Assembly (NCBI GenBank): GCA_017880715.1
Contig: JADGRT010000062.1
Location: forward strand, 1-10,445
Reading direction: 5' to 3'
Origin: Verrucomicrobiia bacterium
GTDB taxonomy: Bacteria; Verrucomicrobiota; Verrucomicrobiia; Limisphaerales; UBA1319
Length of the DNA stretch: 10,445 nt
Shown: piece after piece, positions 1 to 5,972 of the stretch
Numbering within the stretch: position 1 is the first letter of the stretch
Layout: every line of letters begins with the position of its first letter
The notes under the pieces: model-generated
Told to the model about the DNA's origin: nothing
Database searches by the model: none
Seen by the model: the letters and a program-made list of their open reading frames with translations, nothing else
Made by a program: the position numbers and the translations under genes

Positions 1-1
1 G

Positions 2-181
2 CCGTTCACGGCGACCACCGATGCCAACGGCTGGGTAACGTATGGAAAGCCCGATCTCGGGAAGGGGAGCGGTGCTGCCGGATTTAGGTTGAACGTTTTG
101 GTCGAGTCAGCGTCAAACTCAGGTAGTCCTACTGAGTTAGCCAACCTGACCACTTCAAGGTTCGGCGTTCCGCAAGACTGA
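2..181 (+). CDS. 3' end of a probably secreted protein with Ig-like C-terminal region (partial)
   Basis: The frame beginning at base 2 is open for 59 codons and ends with TGA at 179-181; the start lies outside the window. The visible tail contains a TTDANGWVTYG stretch, which resembles the 'TDANG-x-V' strand of bacterial Ig-like (Big_1-type) or similar beta-sandwich domains in surface proteins. It is rich in Ser, Thr, Gly and Asn and has no charged catalytic signature. This composition fits an exported beta-rich protein, but family membership from 59 residues is only a guess. The end is supported by the strong hairpin 20 bases after the stop. It is convergent with recF. It could also be the end of another type of long repetitive extracellular protein. 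Confidence 0.6.
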   Translation, partial: PFTATTDANGWVTYGKPDLGKGSGAAGFRLNVLVESASNSGSPTELANLTTSRFGVPQD

Positions 182-200
182 GAAGTGGCTTCTGAATTCT

Positions 201-236
201 ACGGGCCGGTCACGCCGACCGGCCTGTATCTCTTTT
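201..236 (+). terminator. Intrinsic terminator after the partial secreted-protein gene
   Basis: Bases 201-211 (ACGGGCCGGTC) pair with 217-227 (GACCGGCCTGT) as an 11-bp stem with one G-U pair, around the 5-base loop ACGCC. The stem is followed by the T-rich run TATCTCTTTT. The G-U pair and the T-run both favour + strand use. Read from the minus strand the stem lacks a downstream T-run, so any role for the convergent recF would be weaker. A small perfect hairpin (AGAAG-TGG-CTTCT, 181-193) sits just before it. Confidence 0.8.
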
Positions 237-241
237 CGGTG

Positions 242-1321
242 TTACGCGGCGGGGCTCAGCGTTCCTTCGTGGACTTGCCAGCCTTGGAGCGCGCGTCCGA
301 GTTCGCGCGGCCAGTTTTGTTCCGTGCAGGTCATGAAGACCTGGCTGCGCGCTTGGTGCGCTTCCTCCAACAACGGCAAAAGACCGGCGCGCCGTTGCCG
401 ATCGAGTTCGCCCATGACGTCGTCGATCAGCAGAATGGGCGGCGAGCCGTGCAGGCTGGTGAGGTATTCGGCTTGCGCCATTTTAAGGGCGATGGCCACG
501 GTGCGTTTCTGGCCTTCGCTGGCGAAGGGGCCGGCTGGCCGGTCGTTGAGCAGCAACTGCAGATCGTCGCGGTGCGGACCGATCAGGGTCAGGCGGTATT
601 GTCGCTCGCGCGCTCGCGCCTGGGCCAGTTCGACGGCCATGTCCTGCTTCACGGAGGGCTGGTATTCAAGGCGCAAGTTTTCGGTGTCGGCGGCGATGCG
701 CCGATAGGCGGATTGTGCCAGCGCGGCCAGCCTGGGCAGCAGGTCGAGCCGCGGTTGAATGATCTGCGCGCCCAGTCGGGCCAGCTCGCGGGTGAAGCCT
801 TCGAGGGCGGTTTCGTCGGGAGCGGGCTGTTTCAGCAGGGCATTGCGGGAGCGCAGCGCCTGGGCATAGCGCTGCAGCGTGGGCAGATAACCGGGCTGGG
901 TTTGGGCCAGCAGCAAATCCAAAAACCGCCGGCGCGTGCGCGCCGGACCTTTCACCAGCAGCAAATCCTCGGTGCAAAAGACGACGGCGCGCACGGTGCC
1001 CCAATAATCCGTCAGTTTGCGGACGGGCTGGCCGTTCAACGCCAGATTGCGCTCGCGGATCGACCAGTACATTTTGACGGTCTGTTCCGTCTGGCCCACG
1101 AGGGTGGCGCCCACGAAATAGCCTTTCTGGCCATGCCGGATCATCTGGGCGCCGCCGACGCCGCGGAAGGATCGCAGCGTGGCCAGCAGGTAGATGGCCT
1201 CCAGCAGATTGGTTTTCCCCTGGGCATTGGGGCCGGCCAACAGGTGAAAACCCGGGATGAAATCCACGTCCAGCCGCGGGTAGTTTCGGAAATCACGGAG
1301 TCTCAGATGCGCCAGGTGCAT
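242..1321 (-). CDS. recF: DNA replication and repair protein RecF
   Basis: RecF is an SMC/ABC-type ATPase that, with RecO and RecR, loads RecA at single-strand gaps and stalled forks. The 359-residue product has the family layout and usual length (about 360). The N-terminus reads MHLAHLRLRDFRNY, typical of RecF. The Walker A motif GPNAQGKT is at residues 30-37, the ABC signature-like SEGQ at 268-271, and Walker B with D-loop ILLIDDVMGELD at 296-307. A TEDLLLVKGP block follows in the middle, also typical. The start was set at the ATG at 1321-1319. The frame stays open to a TTG at 1480, but that adds 53 Pro-rich residues unlike any RecF, and part of them is encoded by a short tandem repeat. No clear Shine-Dalgarno is seen before 1321. 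The gene stands alone: dnaA, dnaN and gyrB are not beside it. It converges with the gene at 2-181. Confidence 0.95.
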   Translation of the reverse strand: MHLAHLRLRDFRNYPRLDVDFIPGFHLLAGPNAQGKTNLLEAIYLLATLRSFRGVGGAQMIRHGQKGYFVGATLVGQTEQTVKMYWSIRERNLALNGQPVRKLTDYWGTVRAVVFCTEDLLLVKGPARTRRRFLDLLLAQTQPGYLPTLQRYAQALRSRNALLKQPAPDETALEGFTRELARLGAQIIQPRLDLLPRLAALAQSAYRRIAADTENLRLEYQPSVKQDMAVELAQARARERQYRLTLIGPHRDDLQLLLNDRPAGPFASEGQKRTVAIALKMAQAEYLTSLHGSPPILLIDDVMGELDRQRRAGLLPLLEEAHQARSQVFMTCTEQNWPRELGRALQGWQVHEGTLSPAA

Positions 1322-1545
1322 GGGGATGGGGAATTTGAGATTTGAGATTTCAGGCAGACGCGAAGCTCGGCGCTGCATGGCTGGCAGGTTTCCGAGCGGC
1401 CGGGCTGGCCCGCCAAAGTCCATTCGCAGCCACAGGGGTGGCAATGGCGGGTGGGTTTCATTCGGGTCCAACGGCGGCAATCAAGGGTTTGAGTACAACG
1501 ATCATAAAATGGTTATCGGTTGAGCGCGCGTGGGTGAAACACAAA
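1322..1545. other. Gene-free upstream region of recF
   Basis: No frame here shows protein-like composition other than the doubtful upstream extension of recF. On the minus strand a TATGAT hexamer (1506-1501) could be a -10 element for recF, but I see no good -35 at the proper distance, so this is weak. If used, it would give a 5' leader of roughly 170 nt. A triple 7-bp repeat lies next to the recF start and is listed separately. Confidence 0.4.
1333..1353. repeat. Triple 7-bp tandem repeat (ATTTGAG)
   Basis: Three consecutive 7-base units are present: ATTTGAG at 1333-1339, the same at 1340-1346, and ATTTCAG at 1347-1353 with one change. The repeat is AT-rich inside GC-rich DNA and lies 12 bases upstream of the recF start codon. 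A role as a spacer, a protein-binding site or a dispersed genomic repeat cannot be told from one copy. Confidence 0.7.
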
Positions 1546-1571
1546 AACCGCAGGTGAAACCACCTGCGGTT
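1537..1571 (-). terminator. Minus-strand intrinsic terminator without a known upstream gene
   Basis: Bases 1546-1556 (AACCGCAGGTG) and 1561-1571 (CACCTGCGGTT) form a perfect 11-bp stem around a 4-base loop. On the minus strand the stem runs into TTTGTGTTT, so with the last stem bases the RNA has five consecutive U and then more. On the + strand no T-run follows. The structure therefore ends a leftward transcript starting right of 1571, where no established gene exists. It would also shield recF from read-through. Confidence 0.75.
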
Positions 1572-1597
1572 CGGCTTGCTTAAAGATCAAGTCAGCC

Positions 1598-1672
1598 TTA
1601 CGCGCAGGCGCCGGGCCCAAAGTAAAACCCCGCCTCAAACCCATCGTTCGCGTACTGGCTGCGATTCAGCAT
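1598..1672 (-). CDS. Candidate 24-residue small ORF, unknown
   Basis: The frame reads ATG at 1672-1670 to TAA at 1600-1598, encoding 24 residues beginning MLNRSQYAND and ending in GPGACA. The same frame is open further upstream to 1744 (48 sense codons in all), but contains no ATG, GTG or TTG above 1672. The composition (several Gly, Phe, Tyr, Ala, one Cys) is protein-like, but the ORF is too short to judge by that. It is supported by context: a promoter-like element ends 7 bases before the ATG, so the message would be leaderless, and a strong terminator lies 27 bases past the stop. I do not recognise the peptide. Alternatives are a small non-coding RNA that happens to be open, or the decayed end of a former gene. 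Confidence 0.25.
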   Translation of the reverse strand: MLNRSQYANDGFEAGFYFGPGACA

Positions 1673-1679
1673 CGAAACT

Positions 1680-1707
1680 ACTCTATCCGCCGAGCCGTGC
1701 CGGTCAA
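1680..1707 (-). promoter_or_regulatory. Possible sigma70-type promoter for the small minus-strand unit
   Basis: On the minus strand TTGACC (1707-1702) and TAGAGT (1685-1680) are separated by 16 bases. The -35 matches TTGACA at five of six positions and the -10 matches TATAAT at four of six. Transcription would begin near 1672, the A of the candidate small ORF's ATG. This is a sequence match only. Confidence 0.35.
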
Positions 1708-1792
1708 CCAGTGATTTTTGGCTTCGGGACGATAGCAGGGCCCATTATTCTGGTGAATTAGCTTGTGAAATTTTAGGCTTCCGGCATTGCTT

Positions 1793-1797
1793 GGAGG
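1793..1797 (+). promoter_or_regulatory. Shine-Dalgarno-like GGAGG before the RNA methyltransferase gene
   Basis: GGAGG lies 15 bases before the ATG at 1813. It is the best ribosome-binding match near any start in the window, though the spacing is longer than usual. No in-frame start lies closer to it, so the ATG at 1813 is kept; the next in-frame start is GTG at 1834. Confidence 0.4.
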
Positions 1798-1812
1798 TCG
1801 GCCAACAACCGC

Positions 1813-3009
1813 ATGGAAGCCCCAGCACCTACCGTGAAGACAGGCGACCGGATAACCGTCACGGTTGGCGATGTGGCTTTTGGGGGTGAAGGAGTGGCGC
1901 GCGCCGCCGGTTTTGTCCTGTTTATTCCCTGGGTCCTAACGGGAGAAACCGTGGAGGTGGAGATCCTCGAAGTCAAAAAGCAATTTGGCCGGGCGCGCCT
2001 GGTGAAGATTCTGCAACCCTCCCCGGAACGGGTGGCCCCGCGCTGCCGGTACTTCGGGGATTGCGGGGGGTGCCAGTATCAGCACCTGGCCTACCCGGCG
2101 CAGTTAAGGCTTAAGCGCCAACAGGTGGCGGATATTTTTCAGCGCATCGGCGCCCTGGATCCGTTGCTGGTGGATCCGGTGGCACCCTGTCCCCAGCCAT
2201 ACGAATATCGGAATCGCATCATGGTCCGCAGCCAATGGGACAAATACAAGCGCGGCCTCAACCTCGGTTTCATCCGGGCGGACAATCGGCTGGTCGTCGA
2301 TGTGGAGGAATGTCTGATTGCGGAGCCGGAATTAAACCGGCAACTGACGCGTTTGCGGGCTCAACCGCCGCCCAAAGGTGGGATTAAGGTGGTGTTGCGC
2401 CTGCCGCCGCCCGGGTGGGAAGTGCCCCGCGACTCGTTTTTTCAAAATAATTTTCACATGCTGCCGGAATTGGTTCGGGTGGTGCGCGGATGTCTGCACC
2501 GGAGCCAGGCTCGGTTTCTACTCGATCTTTACTGCGGCGTCGGCTTTTTCAGCGTGGAATTGGCGGATGCGGTGGAGGCATTCGCCGGCGTGGAATACGA
2601 CGCCCTGGCCGTCCAGGCCGCCCGCCACAACGCGGCCGCGCGGCAGCGCGCCAATGGCGACTATTATCAGGGACAAACGGAGGAACGCTTGCCCGACCTG
2701 TTGCGGCGGTTTCGCCCGGAAGCCACGGCGGTGATTCTGGATCCGCCGCGGCGGGGCTGTCAGCCGGTCATCCTGGAGTTGCTGCGCCAGACGCGCCCGG
2801 CCCAGATTATTTTTGTATCCTGCCACCCGGCCACGCTGGCGCGGGACTTGAACGTCCTGACAGCGGAAGGGGTCTATGAGGTGGTGAAAGTGGTTCCCTT
2901 GGATCTGTTTCCCCAGACCCAACATGTGGAGTGCGTCGTGGATTTACGTAGTCGCAACGAGCGCCGGCTGGAAGACCCGGGGGCTGCCAACCGCGGCTTG
3001 CCCGGATAA
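1813..3009 (+). CDS. rlmD: TRAM-domain 23S rRNA (uracil-C5)-methyltransferase, RlmD/RumA type
   Basis: The enzyme transfers a methyl group from S-adenosylmethionine to C5 of a uridine in RNA, in RlmD of E. coli U1939 of 23S rRNA. The 398-residue product has an N-terminal TRAM (RNA-binding OB-fold) domain at about 10-67. Cys78, Cys84, Cys87 (CRYFGDCGGC) and Cys167 match the four ligands of the 4Fe-4S cluster in RumA. The FFQNN motif is at 209-213, the SAM-binding loop DLYCGVGFFS at 238-247, and ILDPPRRGC at 308-316. The catalytic Cys337 lies in FVSCHPATLARDL, and the base Glu373 in TQHVECVV. All key residues are present, so it should be active. TRAM plus the Fe-S cluster argues for RlmD rather than RlmC or TrmA, but some bacteria have a single enzyme with both RlmC and RlmD specificity (RlmCD), so the exact target base is uncertain. 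It appears to be transcribed on its own, with a separate promoter before the next gene. Confidence 0.92.
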   Translation: MEAPAPTVKTGDRITVTVGDVAFGGEGVARAAGFVLFIPWVLTGETVEVEILEVKKQFGRARLVKILQPSPERVAPRCRYFGDCGGCQYQHLAYPAQLRLKRQQVADIFQRIGALDPLLVDPVAPCPQPYEYRNRIMVRSQWDKYKRGLNLGFIRADNRLVVDVEECLIAEPELNRQLTRLRAQPPPKGGIKVVLRLPPPGWEVPRDSFFQNNFHMLPELVRVVRGCLHRSQARFLLDLYCGVGFFSVELADAVEAFAGVEYDALAVQAARHNAAARQRANGDYYQGQTEERLPDLLRRFRPEATAVILDPPRRGCQPVILELLRQTRPAQIIFVSCHPATLARDLNVLTAEGVYEVVKVVPLDLFPQTQHVECVVDLRSRNERRLEDPGAANRGLPG

Positions 3010-3035
3010 TTTCCCAGTTGCTATCCAAGATCACC

Positions 3036-3064
3036 TTGTCAAAGTGGGGGTTAACCGCTTTAAT
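3036..3064 (+). promoter_or_regulatory. Sigma70-type promoter for the glycan operon
   Basis: TTGTCA (3036-3041) and TTTAAT (3059-3064) each match the consensus at five of six positions and are separated by exactly 17 bases. The expected start of transcription, about 3071, leaves a leader of only some 9 bases before the ATG at 3080, too short for a normal ribosome-binding site. The position supports the 3080 start over upstream in-frame starts and suggests that the three glycan genes form their own transcription unit. Confidence 0.55.
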
Positions 3065-3079
3065 AGGTCACCGCGTTTT

Positions 3080-5965
3080 ATGCAAACTCAGGATAATGCC
3101 AGTTTTGTCGAAACGGTTTTACCGTGGATCGTGGCGGTTGCCGGCGCGGTCCTCTATTTGCTGACCTTGAACCATTGGGTTACGCTGGCCAGTCTGCCGG
3201 CCGTGGCGAAGGTCGCCGGCTGGGACTGGTGGTCGCTCACGTCAAATGCGCCCCTTTTCTTCGTGCTGACCTATCCCGTCCGGTATCTGCCGGGGGCATG
3301 GCAACCGGTGGCCTTGAACCTCTTCAGCGCCTTGTGCGCCGCCGGAGCGCTCGGCTTGCTGGCTAAGTCCGTCAGTCTTTTGCCACAGGATCGCACCCGG
3401 GATCAACGCGTCCGGGAGCGCAGCGAGTATTCACTGCTAACCATTTCAACGGCCTGGATTCCGCCCGTGCTGGCGGCGCTGGTATGCGGGCTGCAATTAA
3501 CCTTCTGGGAAAACGCGACCGCGGCGACCGGCGAATCGCTTAACGTGTTGCTGTTTGCCTATGTGATCTATTGCCTGCTGCTCTATCGGCTGGACGAACC
3601 GGAATCCCGTCTCTCCCGGTTGGCTTTCGTTTATGGTCTTGCCGTCACGAACAACTGGGCGATGATCGCGTTCTTTCCCGCTTTTGTGGTGGCGCTGATC
3701 TGGATCAAGGGACGGCGTTTCTTTCAGTATCGGTTCGTGCTTCGCATGATGGGATGGGGTGCGGCCGGCTTGCTATTGTATCTGGTGCTGCCGCTGGCGG
3801 AGTTGGTTTCCGGCACGGGCTCGGTTTCCTTCTGGCAGCTTCTTAAACTGCAATGGGCCAACCAAAAGGCGGTGTTGGTGATTTTCCCGCGGTATGTCTT
3901 GTTGTTATGCGGACTCACCTCCCTGTTGCCGGTTTTAATCATGAGTGTTCGCTGGCCTTCCTTTGCGGGGGACACCAGCAAACTAGGCGGCACCATCACC
4001 ACGCTGATGTTCCGGGTGGTCCATGGCTTTTTTCTCGTGGCGACGATTTGGGTCATGTTCGATCCTCCCTTTAGCCCCCGGTTGCTGGGGTACGGGCTGC
4101 CCTTTTTAGGTTTCTACTATTTGAGCGCCCTGGCCATCGGGTATTTCAGCGGCTATTTCCTGCTGGTGTTTGGCACCGATCCGGAAAAATCCTGGAGCCC
4201 ACGCCCGCCCCTGCTTCGCCTGATCAGTCGAGCCTTGGCGGGTTTGGTGTGGGTGGCGTTGCCGGTGGTAGCGGGGGGATTGTTTTACCAAAATCTGCCG
4301 CCCATTCGCCGCCATAATGGCCCCCATTTATACCAGATGGCCCGCCTGATGACCCAAGCCCTTCCCAAGCAAGGGGCTTATGTGCTGAGCGATAATTTCA
4401 TGCTGACGCTGCTGGCCGAAGCCGCTTGGAATCGCGAGGGGACACGTCCGCCTTATGTGCTGGTCGACACCAGTTCCCTGAACTATCAGAGTTATCACCG
4501 AAACGCGGCCCGACGATACCCGGGCCGCTGGCCCCTGAACTTGACGGGACCTTCAATGCCAGATCCGGTCAACCAGGTGGGGCTGATGCAATTAGTGGCG
4601 AACCTGGCGCGCACCAACGAGGTCTATTATCTGCACCCCAGCTTTGGCTATTACTTCGAGTTTGTTTATCCGCGGATCCGGGGTGGGGTGTACAAGCTGA
4701 CTCCCTATCCGGGCGAAACGGTGAGCGTTCCGGTCCCAACCGAGCCGGAATGGCAATTCAACCAGGCCTTCTGGCAGCAACTCAAGCCCGCCTTGGCTGA
4801 GCTTCCTCGCGTCCGTCGCGACAACGACAAGGATCAGAATGTTTCCGAGGCTGAATTCGTCGCTCAGTATTATTCCCGAGCCGCCGATTATTGGGGGGTG
4901 GAACTCAGCCGCTGCGGTCGCCCAGCCGAGGCCCTCGCCGCCTTTCAGTTGGCGCAGGAGATCTATCCCGACAATGTTTCGGCACGCATCAATCTGGCGT
5001 TCCACCCGAGCCCGGCCGGCAACCGTTCCCAAACGGCGGCCAATGACGAAGGGGTGCGAAACCTCCTTAAACGGTATCGCTCTTTGGACGCGCTGTTCCG
5101 CGAAAATGGTCCGATCGACGATCCCCAATACCGCGTCCTGCTCGGTGAAACCTTCGTCCGTAACGGGCTGATTCGCCAGGCCGCCCAGCAATATCTGCGC
5201 GTGCTGGAGCTCGAGCCGAACAATATGGAGGCGAAAATCGCGGCGGCGAACCTGTACTTGCGGGGACAGATGCCCGACCGCGCTCTGGAGATGGTTCAGG
5301 AGGTGAAGGCGAAGGCGGCGCAACGTCCCATGAATGCCACCAATGCCATCGAATGGATTCGCCTGGAAGCTTGGTGCCATTATGCGCAGACCAACCTGGA
5401 AACGGCCGCGGGTGTGCTGGTTCAAGGGCAAAGACAAAACCCGCAGGATAGCACCCTGGGCGAAACCCTGGCCCAGATGTATTTGATGGCCGGTCGTTGG
5501 ACCAACGCCTACGAAACCCTAAACGCGCAACTGGCGCGCGATTCCAACAACGTGAAGGCATTGCTAAACCAAGGCGCATTGGTCATCCAAATGGGGCAGA
5601 AGGCCCTGGAGCAAAAGCAAACCAATGCCGCGCTTAACGCCTTTAAACAGTCGGTTCCCTTGCTCAGCCGGGTGGTGGCATTGCAGCCGGAAAATCCCGC
5701 CGCGTATTTTAACCGGGCCATCGGTCTGCTCCAAAGCGGTCAACTCGAAGCGGCCCAGCGAGATTACGAAAAACTCCTCAAATTCATGCCGAATTATTAC
5801 TCGGCTTACTACGGCTTGGGCGACATTGCCTTTCAGCGCAACGAGGCCCGCAAAGCGATCGTGAATTACCAGTTGTTTCTGAAATACGCCCCCACGAACA
5901 CGATCGAGATCCAGCAGGTCAAAGATCGCCTGGCAACGCTCAAATCCCGCGGCGCCAGTCGATGA
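3080..5965 (+). CDS. DUF2723 (GT-C-like) polytopic membrane protein with C-terminal TPR domain
   Basis: The 961-residue product joins two parts. Residues about 13-405 hold ten or eleven hydrophobic segments (among them 13-30, 74-98, 126-143, 154-171, 194-211, 220-242, 264-290, 309-327, 336-364 and 385-403). They carry DUF2723 hallmarks: FWENATAATGESLN at about 142-155 and NNWAMIAFFPAF at about 191-202. DUF2723 proteins resemble GT-C glycosyltransferases of the protein O-mannosyltransferase kind, which use polyprenyl-phosphate sugars. A soluble linker follows (about 405-590), then TPR helices at about 601-641, 684-742, 793-834 and 873-938. These are likely a docking surface for partners. The acidic first loop expected in the family is not obvious (see findings). 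The ATG at 3080 was chosen because it lies just after a good promoter. The frame is open back to 2924, but that stretch overlaps the methyltransferase gene and is hydrophilic and unlike the family. The stop is 7 bases before the next gene, so translation is probably coupled. The exact reaction is unknown. Confidence 0.85.
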   Translation: MQTQDNASFVETVLPWIVAVAGAVLYLLTLNHWVTLASLPAVAKVAGWDWWSLTSNAPLFFVLTYPVRYLPGAWQPVALNLFSALCAAGALGLLAKSVSLLPQDRTRDQRVRERSEYSLLTISTAWIPPVLAALVCGLQLTFWENATAATGESLNVLLFAYVIYCLLLYRLDEPESRLSRLAFVYGLAVTNNWAMIAFFPAFVVALIWIKGRRFFQYRFVLRMMGWGAAGLLLYLVLPLAELVSGTGSVSFWQLLKLQWANQKAVLVIFPRYVLLLCGLTSLLPVLIMSVRWPSFAGDTSKLGGTITTLMFRVVHGFFLVATIWVMFDPPFSPRLLGYGLPFLGFYYLSALAIGYFSGYFLLVFGTDPEKSWSPRPPLLRLISRALAGLVWVALPVVAGGLFYQNLPPIRRHNGPHLYQMARLMTQALPKQGAYVLSDNFMLTLLAEAAWNREGTRPPYVLVDTSSLNYQSYHRNAARRYPGRWPLNLTGPSMPDPVNQVGLMQLVANLARTNEVYYLHPSFGYYFEFVYPRIRGGVYKLTPYPGETVSVPVPTEPEWQFNQAFWQQLKPALAELPRVRRDNDKDQNVSEAEFVAQYYSRAADYWGVELSRCGRPAEALAAFQLAQEIYPDNVSARINLAFHPSPAGNRSQTAANDEGVRNLLKRYRSLDALFRENGPIDDPQYRVLLGETFVRNGLIRQAAQQYLRVLELEPNNMEAKIAAANLYLRGQMPDRALEMVQEVKAKAAQRPMNATNAIEWIRLEAWCHYAQTNLETAAGVLVQGQRQNPQDSTLGETLAQMYLMAGRWTNAYETLNAQLARDSNNVKALLNQGALVIQMGQKALEQKQTNAALNAFKQSVPLLSRVVALQPENPAAYFNRAIGLLQSGQLEAAQRDYEKLLKFMPNYYSAYYGLGDIAFQRNEARKAIVNYQLFLKYAPTNTIEIQQVKDRLATLKSRGASR

Positions 5966-5972
5966 TCCCTGG

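Noticed and set aside
185..1345. Long + strand open frame (386 codons) opposite recF
   Set aside because: It is an antisense shadow of RecF produced by high G+C codon usage; no family features, and its Gln/Gly-rich composition mirrors the recF codons.
1322..1480. N-terminal extension of recF by 53 residues from a TTG start
   Set aside because: The added sequence is Pro-rich, unlike RecF, and includes the translated tandem repeat; the ATG at 1321 gives the normal RecF start and length.
1546..1760. tmRNA, SRP RNA or RNase P RNA in the gene-free stretch
   Set aside because: The open stretch ending in GACA recalled a tmRNA tag, but there is no T-arm, no CCA end and no ALAA-like ending; SRP and RNase P core motifs are also absent.
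2924..3079. Longer start for the DUF2723 protein, overlapping the methyltransferase gene
   Set aside because: It would overlap 86 bases of a well-supported gene in another frame, adds non-family sequence, and the likely promoter lies inside it.
4592..5437. Minus-strand 281-codon open frame within the DUF2723-TPR gene
   Set aside because: Shadow frame opposite a clear TPR-coding region; no recognisable domain.
5962..5964. ATG overlapping the stop of the DUF2723 gene as start of the GT4 gene
   Set aside because: It is out of frame with the GT4 coding sequence by 11 bases; the in-frame ATG is at 5973.
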